Of a stretch of 64,000 bases of DNA, positions 1-11,870 are shown one piece after another. The notes under the pieces were generated by a model. It was not told the origin of the DNA. It ran no database searches and saw nothing but the letters and a program-made list of their open reading frames with translations. The position numbers and the translations under genes are program-made. The DNA comes from Glossina fuscipes (taxonomy: Eukaryota; Arthropoda; Insecta; Diptera; Glossinidae): NCBI RefSeq assembly GCF_014805625.2, contig NW_023998416.1:18906065-18970064 (forward strand). Direction: 5' to 3'. Each line of letters begins with the position of its first letter. Position 1 is the first letter of the stretch.

Positions 1-3000
1 AAAATAACCCAAATGAATTAGTAAAATACACTTTCAAGAGTGTACAAAAGAGGAAAGGAATAGAGATAACGATTGCATATTTGTTCCAATACGGAATAGT
101 GGCCTCAAAGTAAGAACAAGCAGGAAATGTCGTAAGTCACTCAGCAAGGAGTTGTAAGCTCTAAGAACGCTTCTCTGCAAAGATCTGGACGATAACTCGA
201 TAAACTAGCGTATGGTTATTGTGGGCGGACTTACGGAAGCAGAAGAACGTCTGCCTTGGAATAATGTCATAAACGTTGAGAAGAAGCCGCACTTAAATAT
301 AATGAAAGAAGGAACATACATCGCCAGCAATATGGCTTTTGGCCAATGACAAACTTTTGTAGGTACACAAGAGAAGTTTTTCTTTTAAATCGTGCATGCT
401 GCTCTTGTACAGCCAATCTTCTTACTATTCTATTTACTACAGTTAGGACGAAGGTTCCACCTTACATTTTTTCACAATTTCTCTAGTCCGTTTTTACGTC
501 GGTTTTTTCCTTGCATTTTTTATTTTTACTTAAGTGCACAACAGACAGTCTTGCATATTATTTTCCGAGTCTTACAATCCATTTTTCTGGGATACATCAT
601 TTAAGACGGCTTTTTTTCTTCCTGACGCAAATTAATGATAATTTTTCCTGGTGAAGGCATAAGCAATCAAAGTTGAGGAATATCTTTTTTAAAGCCCTTG
701 TCTTCAGTGAAGCAAAAAATTTAAGAGTTTTTTTCATTCTGCTTAAATCAAACTTCAAACAAAAAAATATTTCTTGCGTATTTTTATAAAAATTTTTTAT
801 TAATTAATTTTTGCTTCGTCGTCGTAATGAAGTGCACGCTATTTGCGTGTCCATGGCTGTTAGTAAATATTTAGGTTACACGTTTACAAGTTAAACTTAT
901 GCATAAAATCATTAATTAAATATGTAATGAATTGCAGTTACACACCACAGTCAACGCTATACAAACGTAAACTTGATGGAGATAAGCATACATAAATTAA
1001 CTTGTTTCTAGATGTGGTGTGAGTGCACATCTTGAAAGAGTAAAAGATTGTACTCTAAAATTAAAATATGCTGATAATAAATAATTTGATATGTTCAGGC
1101 TGCATACCATAACTACGGGTCACAACACAACACAACTGGTCACAATCACGCATTTTCTTCTTATGGTAAATTCGAATCCAGCCATAAGTGTCTATTACTG
1201 TTTATTCCTCGTCACGATTTCTCTATTCATCACTTTACCTTAAAAGATGAAGTTTGACAAGAGAATTGTATCCTTAAATAAAAGTTAGATTCCCAAGTCT
1301 CATGTCAAGGCGTGCTCTTATTGTTTATTTATATTATAATTTGTCTGTCCATTCTTCGCTTTTCGGTCAAGGGTGTAGCACGAACGGAAAGTTTGCCGGC
1401 CAACTGATATATACTATCTTTCGTGGTCCAACTTAAAAAACTTGCCTTAAATAGAGACTTAAGATATTATAAAGATAGTTGAACTTTTTTCTTATACGAC
1501 TACGCCTCAAGAAAGCATATTCTTTTTAACGAAGTGCTTTGTGATGTGTTCATAATGTTACTAATGCTTAGGCTATCAGGCCGTACTATGGTGCCTGTGA
1601 AAGGTGACGAAATAAAATCAAAGCATTTACGAAGAGGTTGGTAATGAATGTTAGGAGTTGGGCCGCATAAGAAATATTTGTTTTTTCAAATTTCAATATA
1701 ACACGGCGATGATTAGAAAGAGTTGGGGAAGGAGAAAGTGTTATGGAGATAGTGACTACAGTCTGGCTGGTGTTTGCCCAATCTCTAAATGTTATGCTTT
1801 TACCAGCTGAGCACTCACTATAGCTACGACCGAAGGAAACTTTGAAGCAATTGAGTTTTGAACTTGCGCATACTGTCTTGCTAGTCGCTATTCTCATTTA
1901 CTTGTCTAAGGTAATAATAAGACATAAGGCAATAATGTCCTAAAAAGGACGTGATCAAAGATGGATGAAGCTGTACAAACCTCAGATTGATGCCACGTAA
2001 ACTGGTGCGTTTTGTTGGGGACAATTGGCGAAACGAGACATGTCTTTCGAGCTGCCTCATCAGCTTGCCAAGTATTAGCTTCCATTATTTGGTATCAACC
2101 ACTAGTGCGTTTCATTCATGCAATTCAGGTAAGGTAATAGAGAAAGCCGCCGTCTTCCGTTATTAGAATGCCATGCAAAAAACTGGGAGAAGCTGATGCA
2201 ACCAATGTGTAGACCGGGTTTTTAGCCTCTCCGCTTTGATACTCAGTTCAATTCAGAAAAGATTTGCGAAAAGCATTTGATTCACTTTCGAATCCATAAA
2301 TCGCATATGCTCTAGAATCTTAACAACTTTTCAAAATTTTATACCTCTGTCTTCACTACTTTCATTACATAAAATGCAATTTCTGATGGGTGCAAGCAAA
2401 TAAAACCCCGTAAAGTCGTAAGTGGGTGGATAAAAATATACACATTTATTTAATAATAATAATTACAAGAGAATGAAATAAAAAGAGAACAAAAAGTAAA
2501 AACAAAGAAATATATTTTATTCATACACTTAATAAGAAATTTATGCATAAATGCAAAAAAGCAGACGAGTATTATACTCAAAACGAACAACAACAATATT
2601 ACGTGTGTATGTGTGTGTTTTTGGTAAAATTCTGGTTTTTTTGAATACGTTTCTTGAGGGTTTGATTTTTCCCATAGTTACATATACGGTTTTTTTTTTT
2701 TTTGTTTTACATACGTTATGCTATCATGTTTTTAGTTGGTTGCTTGCTGGCAATATTTTACATAAAAATATATTTTTTTATTAATGGTTTTTTTTTTTTT
2801 TGTATATGCACAGAAAAATCTTAAAAATTACTAATAGTTTTTATCAATACCTCAAGTTTAACAAAACTTTTTCTTTTTCTACATATATTGAATTAGTTAG
2901 GTGTACAAATATAAATCGGTTGGCACTTTTCATTAGATGGGTTCGAATAATTACTTCATCATTTATATCAGCTAGTCTTAGAGGACAAGTGCATAAAATT

Positions 3001-4944
3001 CTAGTTCCTATGTGCACTCACTTTAAAGATTTGAAATAAAAATTTAAGATTTAAAATAAATACGAAATGAAAAGTTATTCGATTTATAGCATAAGATAAA
3101 GAGAGAATTGCTTTAACTAACTGTTCAACTGACGAGGAAATCGAATGAGTTACTAATTGTTTTAAGTAAGATATACTAAGATATACTTTCATACGCCCTG
3201 AGGCCTGTTTCTCACATCTACCATTTGAAACCGATACAATCGTTGCGATAAAAAACAAAGTGAATTTTTCATTTGCTTTCATTGAATGCCTTTGCACGAA
3301 TGAAATTGAGCTATGGATGAATAAATATTTCGCTAGCTGTTGATCTATCAATTGAAGTATGTTTACTCTGGAACTTGCAACCTGCACATTTGTATGTTAA
3401 ATTGAAAGCTTTAGTTGATTTTCAACATTTCATATTTATTTCGAAATTTTTAATTTCTATTTGCTTTTTTTCTTTTAACCGAGACAAAGGTCACAATCTC
3501 ATTGCAGAGATCGCAGTAGCAAGGAAGACTCATTATCGAATGCTTTCGGAAACTACGTCTACACCAGTTCATTATCGTAAATTAGAGTAAAAACTCCATT
3601 TTTACCTTATGCTCCTTAAATAAACACGTAGCCAGGGATTCATAATTAGTTTAAACTTGATTTTATGAGAATTACGATTATATATTTCCAATTAATGGCT
3701 TTTAAGGCATGAATTAATTTATTTAATAATTTATAAATTTTTTTTTCAAATGCGTTTTAAGCCCTTCTTTAACATAAGTTCGCATTTCTTTCTAGCCTTT
3801 TACAATTTCCTCATTAAATCTCACCGTGTTGGGTAGGCTACTTATATATCCCTGGCGTTAGATTGCGTAGTCGAATTTTTTGCTCGACCGTGGATTTAAA
3901 GGAGCTAAAGATTATCATTTAAAACAAGGAAAATTGCTACTTTTTAGGTAGATGTAACCAAAGTGTAATGGGTCAAGTTTGAATATACTTGAAACTAAAA
4001 TTGATGAGAGTGACAACATGTGCGTTTCCGTAAAAGAAAATTTAGACTAATAAAAATGCTTTACATAGGCTAGGCTAGAAGACTAAAAAATTAACATGAT
4101 CTTGTGTTTGATGAGTAACGCGCTAGCAAGGACTTATGTGCACATCTGCCGTACATTGTACGATCTTCAATGCACATGTCTATCCGTTACAAGATTTTGA
4201 AATTGACAAAGCATTCTTATCGTTTGGCATTAGGTATGTTATGTTCTGCATCGGGTTGTGTTTCATCACGCCTACCTCTCTAACTGAAAAGTTTATATAA
4301 TGAAGTTATAAATTACTATTACTCTGCTCGAATACAAATATTCGTGTAAAAAGCGCAAAATTGTTCCCTGTTTGTGATTAAGTGTTGGTGGAGAGTAAGA
4401 AAACTATAAATCATGACACCCTTCATGAATGTACAATTATGGTAGAGAATTGGATTTCGGTGAATATATATCTATTTGCAGACAGATACTAGAAGTAATT
4501 CTTTGAACACAAAGGGAAAAATTTATATTAAATTGTATTCACCGAATCGGGACTTCATAGGACTTAAGATGACAGATATGGATTTTATAGTGTTTGCAGT
4601 TAATAACCCACTATCATGTAATATGAAAGAATTTTTTTGTATTTCGTCATCGCTTATCTGCTAAGCGTTTTATAATATGTGCTTTAGACTAAACCTTTTT
4701 GCTATTCTGTATTATTTCAGGATTTGGAGTAAAGCATGAGAATTTAGAAGACGACAACTCTTTAAAATCTCTCTCGGTTTTCTCTTTGGATAGACATAAC
4801 ATATTTTTCTTTTTTACAGAAAGAATGTTGATCGACGTGGACTTAAGAGCGTTCAGAGAAATCACTGGGTTAACACAATATAGAATTCGTTTTGCTAAGA
4901 ACAACGAGTTGAATACAAATGCTTAAAGCTTTCTAACACTGTTT
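1..4944. other. Intronic/intergenic DNA with no recognised gene
   Basis: This AT-rich stretch lies downstream of the phosphatase ORF on the minus strand. All open frames here are short, low in complexity and lack family motifs. I looked on the minus strand for the missing 3' exons of the dipeptidase (the zinc-binding histidine part) and saw none, so this is best read as part of that gene's large intron. It contains one copy of a short dispersed motif around 838-870 and several T-rich tracts (2691-2704, 2787-2800). Confidence 0.6.
838..890 (+). repeat. Copy 1 of a short dispersed motif
   Basis: The core GTGTCCATGGCTGT recurs here and at 12480-12512. The two copies match at 28 of 33 positions when flanking bases are included. 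A third, weaker copy is at 32536. Downstream of copies 1 and 3 the sequence TACACGTTTA is also shared, so the repeat is longer than its core. The element family is not recognised. Confidence 0.5.
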
Positions 4945-7029
4945 TTAATCGTTCTTGTTCAGGAAGTGCAAAACATAATGTAAGACCAAATCATAACAAT
5001 ACTTGTATTCGGTCATATTTTCGACAAGTTGAGGACGATGACGTCTTACTGTCTTAACTGCTTGGAAAACATCAACCTCTCCGTGTTGTATAACTTGTTC
5101 AATGCAAGCATTCGCTGCACAATAAACACCACATCGACTGCGGCCATCTGGTGATACAACGCAGACAGGTCCATAATCAGTGCGTGCACGCCACATTTCT
5201 ACCATATTCATTAGATAGACTAACGAGTTGGTGGAAGTAGGCACTTTATGACCCATCGGCCAGCAAGTTAATTGGAAAAGTTGCACCGTACGCGTAGGTG
5301 CCTTAACTCCAGCCATCATTTCGGTGAGAGAAACAATTTTCTTATTAATTTTAAATTCCCATTGCTTGATGTTGGTATAATTTTTAGCTCCCGCGTAGTG
5401 CACCGAAAAGACAGGACCATATTTTTCCAGTTTGCTTTTCATAGGCCAAAATGAAGGAAATTGTTGCGAATTGGTAGGAGGCTGACACAAAACTACTACC
5501 GCTGAACATTCTTGATCGTAAACCAGAGACCAAAATTCGCCTAAAGTATGTTTTAAAGGCCATTCTGTGACTATGTATTCACGAGGTTTTGTGTAGCCGT
5601 CCACAAAGACGGAGTTTATGTAGTCGGTGAAAGCGTTACCTTGAAAGGATGTAAGATAAGGACGAAAATTGTCAGGTGGGACACATAGGACATCACGGTT
5701 TTTTTCCCGATTATCGGCTCTGTGGCCGCCAGCACAATCGCCTATGGTGAATCGAGGCGTCTGCTTACAGATCTTATCATATTCCATTTGATATTCATTC
5801 ATTTTTGTTGACGAATTACGTCTAGCTTTCGCCTTTAGACGATCTGACAACTCCGATACCGGAAACCAAGTTTTCCCACATACGACATGCTCTTCTAATG
5901 TATCGTAAACAAATTTATACTGATCCACATTTTCCACTAACCCTTTGCGCGATTGTTTTAGCTTCTTTAGATAACCGAACACATTGAAACACTCTTCTTC
6001 TTCGGACAGTTCGAGATTCGCATCAATTGAAAGATAAACTCCGGAACGACCACCACCGTCGCTGCAATGCACTAGCATAGGTCCTCGCGTATCATCTTCG
6101 CTTACAGTACTTCCCACCACTAAGCGCACACGTCTCCTGAATTCTAAAAGAGCATTTGAGAACGGGCATGAATGCGAATACCATTCGGTATAATGAAATT
6201 GTAAAATAAGACGCTCATCAGTTACTTCCTCGGGATTGTCTTCTTTAACTTTGTAGAGACGAAACGTTCGTATTTGAAAGTTGGCCAACTGCTCCTCCCT
6301 AACGATGTTAATGTTTATATCGCCATAAGTTTCATGAACCTCCATATTTGGCGGCCAGTATTGAACGCACATAACTTTTGCAAAATCAAATGTCTTCGTT
6401 AGCATTATGATCGCACTTACGTTCTCTTGCCATACCATACGCCAAAAGGCATTAACTGTATCTTCTACCGGACCCTGAGTAACAATATAAGCATTGGGCT
6501 TCAGAAGGCTGTCAACATACGAGGCATTAACGTAGTCCGAGTCGGGTGTACCGGGTATTTTTTTCAACACTACGCGATTATAGTCATAGGGAATGCACCT
6601 GGGATTCTGATTCTTAATCTGATTATTCTTTTTCATCGCGTGACGACAAGTATTTGTCTCGATTTTGGCGGCCGTTTGAAATTCTAACTTATAAAGCACC
6701 GGAAATTTACGCCTCAACTCGCAAAGTTTGATGAAATGTCTAGTGTCAATGGGTTTGTTGGGTATGGTTTTCGAGAGAGAATTGTTTTCGTCACGTGCTT
6801 CCAGTTTGATTTTCTCAAATGACAACAAACCACTGTTCAGCATACTTAATTTTATTGTGTTTGGTATAGAGAGCAGAGCGATTTTCTTGTGCTGCCTTGT
6901 TGTCTCGACGTCAGCATAACGAGCAGATGACCTCGACCTGCGTTTCGACGTTTTCGGGGATGGGACAGAAGTAGCAGCAGCAACATCATGACAGGTCGAT
7001 GAATTCGCTTTCTCCATTGAATTGGACAT
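4945..7029 (-). CDS. Ptp36E: Tandem-domain protein tyrosine phosphatase-like protein (probable pseudophosphatase, Ptp36E type)
   Basis: A single uninterrupted ORF encodes 694 residues. The frame stays open 46 codons further upstream but contains no ATG there, so the first ATG (7029, with A at -3) is taken as the start. A possible splice acceptor (CCCAG) lies just before it, so an upstream non-coding exon is possible. Residues 1-80 are Ser/Lys/Arg-rich. A first PTP domain (about 90-385) shows PYDYNRV, DYVNASY, TQGP and a P-loop HCSDGGGRSG with Cys322 and Arg328, plus the Q-loop Gln370. Its WPD loop reads WYS (283-285), so the general-acid aspartate is absent. A second domain (about 410-694) has WPM at 590-592 and a P-loop VSPDGRSRCG in which Ser626 replaces the catalytic Cys. 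No signal peptide, ectodomain or membrane segment is seen. Family membership is seen directly; loss of catalysis is inferred; the orthologue name is a tentative recognition from memory. Confidence 0.85.
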   Translation of the reverse strand: MSNSMEKANSSTCHDVAAATSVPSPKTSKRRSRSSARYADVETTRQHKKIALLSIPNTIKLSMLNSGLLSFEKIKLEARDENNSLSKTIPNKPIDTRHFIKLCELRRKFPVLYKLEFQTAAKIETNTCRHAMKKNNQIKNQNPRCIPYDYNRVVLKKIPGTPDSDYVNASYVDSLLKPNAYIVTQGPVEDTVNAFWRMVWQENVSAIIMLTKTFDFAKVMCVQYWPPNMEVHETYGDININIVREEQLANFQIRTFRLYKVKEDNPEEVTDERLILQFHYTEWYSHSCPFSNALLEFRRRVRLVVGSTVSEDDTRGPMLVHCSDGGGRSGVYLSIDANLELSEEEECFNVFGYLKKLKQSRKGLVENVDQYKFVYDTLEEHVVCGKTWFPVSELSDRLKAKARRNSSTKMNEYQMEYDKICKQTPRFTIGDCAGGHRADNREKNRDVLCVPPDNFRPYLTSFQGNAFTDYINSVFVDGYTKPREYIVTEWPLKHTLGEFWSLVYDQECSAVVVLCQPPTNSQQFPSFWPMKSKLEKYGPVFSVHYAGAKNYTNIKQWEFKINKKIVSLTEMMAGVKAPTRTVQLFQLTCWPMGHKVPTSTNSLVYLMNMVEMWRARTDYGPVCVVSPDGRSRCGVYCAANACIEQVIQHGEVDVFQAVKTVRRHRPQLVENMTEYKYCYDLVLHYVLHFLNKND

Positions 7030-8340
7030 TTTACTACCACTGGGTGAGTTACTAAGTAACCTCACTTTCTCATGTCGTATGTGTAGGAAACGGGTAAATC
7101 TTTTATAGATTTTACGTTTTGCCTTCTGCTTGACGGCCAGCTCAAATGAAAATTTTAACAAACACACGCACGCACTTGATTTTTTTTATCTTTATATTTG
7201 CTTTTATTGTTATTTTTATGTTTTCTTTAAATTTTTTTTTCCTTAGTTTCCTTTGTTTGCCAGACACACTTATTTAATGAGCAGATGTAATATTTGAAGA
7301 AGCAGCAAACCACGACAAAAGGAAACCCACAACTAATAAGTAATGTAAGGCAATGGTTTTACCAAAAGCACCACAAATCAATTCATTCGGAATCTCTCTG
7401 CCTGCGTGAGCGTATAAGTAGAAAAAATCTCACGCAAATTTTTCCTCTAACATAGTTGCACAGCTTTCGCATAAATTACAAAAATTCCGATGCATTCAAT
7501 TATTATAATATATAATAATACTTTGAAACTTTTTTATTTTTATTTATTTTTACTATTTATTTTGTTTATATTCGTTTGCCTTTATCTTGTGTAGACCACT
7601 GTTTTTTATGGATTTTCCTTCCTTTCTCTCTCTCTCTCTCGCTTTTTCTCCCTTTCTCTAGGCGCCTGCGCGTTTAACAGCGTTTTCACTTTCCACGATT
7701 TTCTTTTGTTACGCTTTTCATTGAGCACCGATTTCGATAAGCAGCAGAGGCACCAGCATTTTTCTATGAGTATGCAATCAAAAGAAAAATTCCATGTACG
7801 TCAGGGCAAAAAAAGAAGTGAAAAATCTGCCTATTGACCAGAAAAGATATTTCAATCAATTAAACAAATGTTTGTACACAATAGCTGGCTCGCTGTTTAT
7901 TTTGAACTCGTGCGTTTACTGATATACGTTGACTTCGCTATTACGTTAAAATTTTCTTCGTTTTTTTTTGCTTTTCTTTTTGATTTTTCAATACACGAAA
8001 ATATTTTCATTCTCACTAAATCTACTTAAACACTAAATTCTGTTCTTAATTTTATTGTTCGTTTTCGTTGTGCGATTGGAATTGTTTTTTATACGCTGTC
8101 ACTTGCTCAGACAACACTAAATAATCGAATGAATGAAAGATATTTCTTACTGTGTTTATCTTTTGCTCGGGCATCTCCTCATAAACATGTACATGCGTTC
8201 GAAATATTTTCGACATCGAATTTATGACATTTTGTAAAAGGTAAACAATTCAATGTGTGAATGAATGCTCCGCCATATGTTGGGAGAATGGAAAGGGGGA
8301 ATGCATTGTGTGATGATGCGCTCTTCTTAGTCTAGTTTGT
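7030..8340. promoter_or_regulatory. 5' flank of the phosphatase ORF, probable promoter/5'UTR region
   Basis: On the minus strand this is the DNA immediately upstream of the phosphatase start. It is AT-rich with a pyrimidine microsatellite (CT run near 7625-7640). No TATA box or initiator could be assigned with confidence. The label rests on position only: the nested ORF needs its own transcription start between here and the upstream dipeptidase exon at 11357. Confidence 0.3.
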
Positions 8341-8365
8341 AAGTGTTATCTTTTTCGTTTAATAT

Positions 8366-8369
<4 letters not shown>

Positions 8370-8397
<28 letters not shown>
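8370..8397. repeat. Poly(A) tract
   Basis: An uninterrupted run of about 28 A residues in non-coding DNA. It could be a retroposon tail, but no element body was recognised beside it. Confidence 0.9.
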
Positions 8398-8402
<5 letters not shown>

Positions 8403-8819
8403 TTTCATTTAGGAAAACATGCGAGGAATTGCAGAGTTGCAGTTGATAGGTCGAAAAAGATAATCAAATTAGAATTTAAGCTAACTGCATTGTTTGGTAT
8501 CATATCGTTTAAAAAAGGAAAATGTTTTTAATTTTAACAAACTTACGCCTTTATAGCAATAAGGAAGAGAAAAGCGCAAGGTCATAAGACTTTCAATTTC
8601 ATTTCTTCGCAATTAGCATTTCAACGTTAGAATGGAAACGTGGACAAATGTGAAAGGAAAAAGTTGAACTGACAGAGCCATAGACAACTGCACAAAAACG
8701 TATATAAGCATTGGTCTATATCAACAAGCAGACAAACGAACACATATACGGTCGAACGAAGAAAATTAGTAAGAAAAGTGATATACCGAAGAAGATGCGC
8801 CAACAAGACACACTCTTAA

Positions 8820-9470
8820 CCACTCACAGTTCTTAATATTGCGAGGTCAACTTTCACCGTTTCCTAGTACTACGGTTAAAAGTTTCTACCAACTAGTAAT
8901 GCAGGTGAATGTTTGACCCTACGTAGTATCGCAAGTGAATTTCCAGAGTTTGCTAAAATCAAAAGCGATTTTTCTTAGCCATTCCCAGTATTAGAAGCCA
9001 CCCTTTCAGCATCACAAGATACTTTTCATCGTGAAATAGTATCATAATAATATCATCAGCGCCAGTTTGCAGCCGTTCTTGGCACTAGAAGCGACCTTTT
9101 CAGCGTCACAAGCCACACAAGTATTATCACAAGCGATTTTTCCATCCTATCCTGCATCACAAGCGCAAAAACCTCTCGACCGTTCATTAGTACCAAAATA
9201 GAGGTTTTACTGCCTATCAGTATTACCAACGAGCTTTTCCTGTTCATTAATAGCGGAATTAAGTTTCATTCCTTTCTTGGCATTATTAGTAAGTTGCTGT
9301 ATTTTAAGAACACACTGAACGCAATTTCATCGTTTACTGGAAGCAGAAGTTAATTTTCATTACAGTACCTTCACACTAGTTATTAATAGCGCAAGTGAGT
9401 TTACACAACTCTTATTAATTGTATAAGTAAGTTCTCATCACTTATTAACAGGAAACAAAAATTTAAACAT
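8820..9470. repeat. Highly diverged tandem repeat array
   Basis: The plus strand shows a recurring pattern of roughly 30-60 bases. A block like AGTATTAGAAGC or AGCATCACAAG is followed by a T/C-rich block such as CACCCTTTCAG, GACCTTTTCAG or GAGCTTTTCCTGTTC. Examples occur near 8925, 8990, 9010, 9085, 9105, 9130, 9160, 9190 and 9220, and weaker ones near 9245, 9285, 9380 and 9415. Units are strongly diverged, so this looks like an old minisatellite. A minus-strand open frame across it is a by-product of the repeats. Confidence 0.5.
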
Positions 9471-11356
9471 AGGATGGAAATAAGTCAACCTGCGTCAGCT
9501 TATGGATTTAGGTAAGAAGGGCAAGAAAAACCGAGCTCTTATCTATTCCTTTGACCTGACGACATGTGGTGACTGAGTACTGGTAGGTAAAAAGGACAGG
9601 AACCAGTTCCGAGCTGTTCACAATCGTGCATTGGCATCCTAAGCAAAATGATAAAATCAATATCTTGCAAACTCTTAGAAGTGGATGAAGATTATAATAA
9701 ACTCAGCAAAAATTGATGAGAGCGAAAAACGATTATTGATGCGTAATGAAGTTTCCGTAGGCCTTCTTTTATCCGTCTATCTATTTCTCTGTTGCCACTT
9801 CTCTACCACCTCCATCATTTTACACGTGAAGGGAATGTCTAGTGAGAGATTGGTCATATTATGTATATACTTGCATATATGCATATATGTTTAGTAATTG
9901 TTTTTTTTTTTATTTCAATTTTTTTTCAATTTTCCTACAGTAAGATCATAAGTAAAAACTTTGTTACACCAATTCATTTAATACGGTTCACAATGAAGAG
10001 TTGCAAGGAAAGTGGTCCTTAAGTTCAGTCCATATTGTTCGTTGGCGTTCGTCCTTGAACCACGACAACATCGGTCTTTCGACTTTTAGTTCGAGCACAA
10101 AAATATATGGCCAGACATCGTATGTGTAGATCTATCTCAATCTCAATCTATCTCAACCGATCGGGGTACCGTAACATCTGAACACACGTAATACTTGATT
10201 GTACAACAAGTGGCGTAGGGTATAATAAATTCCGATTAAAAAATATAAAACAACAATATAAAGTTGTGAGAGAGCAGCATTTTTTTGCTTAATTCAATCT
10301 AAAGCCTTGCAGTATTTTTTACAATATTTTCGAATTATGAGTACATTATGAGCAGCAAAATTTATCTTCGGTGTCAAGCAGATTTCCTTAAATGTTTGTT
10401 CCAAGGGTTTTACAAAACGTGCTTAAAACGTTTCTACGCAAGTAAGAATATTTTTGCAAAATGGTTTTGTTTACAATTTTCTCAATTATGAGAAAAAATT
10501 TTCAAATCAAATAATTTTGCAGAACACTTTAATTATAATTATTCTTCAATGAAGTTAACTCTCTTTCGTAGTAACTGCTTCGAGTATCTCCAAGTCAAGC
10601 ACTCCACCACGACCTATTGTGAATACAATAGCGTCTTCACTCGTTGTACATTTGCCCATCGAGTATCAACAAGCAATTAAATATATTGCGACCATGTTTA
10701 ATTAGCTATGAAGTCTTCGTTGAAATCAACGAAATACATACATACTGTGCATAGAATACACGGGAAGCTTTGTCAAATTGAATCAAACAAATTTATTTAC
10801 AAGCTCTGCATAATTATACATAATGTTTGCGGTCCAAATAGAAGTCAATGATCTTGAGAAATGATAAACAAAAATTGCTGTCAATTTGTCGGAATGATAA
10901 CGATGAATATGAAATGGTATTTCCACCAGTTAGTTGGTTGATTGGTTCACTACGGTCTTCATTACGCTAAGATAAACAATTAAAGTCTATGTGTTTGTTC
11001 GTGTAAGGAAGCAGCCGAGCGAATATACACTCGCATATATTTGGACATCGTATTAAATCTCAATCATTGTTGTCGATATAATGACGAAGCAGCGCACAAA
11101 ACACTCATTACCTACGCAAACAAACAAATGTTTATTTGTTTGTTGTATAAACTCTGGACAAGTCGGTTATGAAAATATCCAATACATATGGAGCACAAGC
11201 TAAATGATAATGTGTATGCGTATGTATAAGTTGAATGACTATCTGCTTCATATTCGCATTCATTCATTGGACACAACACAATGTTTCCATTATATTCGGG
11301 TAATTTTTTTTTAATCTTTTTTTTTTTTTATTTGTTTTTTTTTTTTATGAACTCAC
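9471..11356. other. Intron 3' of dipeptidase exon 7, no recognised gene
   Basis: AT-rich non-coding DNA downstream of the last visible dipeptidase exon. It contains poly(T) runs at 9901-9911 and 11320-11345 and a small inverted repeat at 11119-11144. A 34-codon minus-strand ATG frame lies near 10562-10666. It has a protein-like composition but no family assignment. Confidence 0.5.
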
Positions 11357-11577
11357 CTTTCCGAATATCGTTAAGCCTCCGTGCTTGACGTTAAAGGTTG
11401 GTGCGTCGGCATAACTGGAATCGGCCCAGGGCGTATGACAGGTTGAAGTCAGTGTCATATAACGTACACCGATAGCATACAAAGTACGTAGAACGGCCAG
11501 AGAACCACCTAATGAATGGCCGCCTTCCACTCCCGTCAATGAACATAACTGCTGATTTTTATGCGCTTCAATGATGT
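11357..11577 (-). CDS. Dipeptidase exon 7 (EGGHS metal site)
   Basis: 221 nt encode residues 972-1045. The acceptor TATAG lies at 11578-11579 and the donor GTGAGT begins at 11356. The exon enters with 2 nt completing an Asp codon from exon 6 and ends in phase 0 after FGK. It carries GVEGGHSLGGSLAVLRTLY and the conserved TPWAD motif. The GHSLGG string resembles a lipase nucleophile elbow, but the context (EGGHS, TPWAD) is that of dipeptidases. Confidence 0.9.
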
Positions 11578-11839
11578 CTATACAATAATAGAAATATAAG
11601 GCGGCGCAAAAGAGAAGGATACAAAATGAAAGAGTGAGAGTTAGAGATTTTGGTGGGGAGAGAAACAAAAAGAGAGAGAGAGAGAGAGGGAGAGTTTCGG
11701 AAATTAAGTTCATTATTTGGTTTCATGTTTTATTATTGCTTTTGCCGCTATTGTCTTCCATGTTGTTTTTGTGCTGTTGTTGATATTGTTGCAATCCCTC
11801 TCTTCACATAATACCAAAAATATTAATGGGATATAATAC

Positions 11840-11870
<31 letters not shown>

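Noticed and set aside
7030..7167. Upstream extension of the phosphatase ORF by 46 codons
   Set aside because: The extension begins at GTG and contains no ATG. The first ATG at 7029 has a suitable context, so the shorter 694-residue form is used.
9056..9247. 63-codon minus-strand ORF
   Set aside because: It lies wholly in the decayed tandem array and its Leu/Val/Ile pattern mirrors the repeat rhythm.
11357..11577. GHSLGGSLA read as a lipase or alpha/beta-hydrolase nucleophile elbow
   Set aside because: The surrounding VEGGHS, RYMTLTSTCHTPWADSS and the upstream DGHNDLPW exon fit membrane dipeptidase (M19), in which the Glu of EGGHS bridges the metals.
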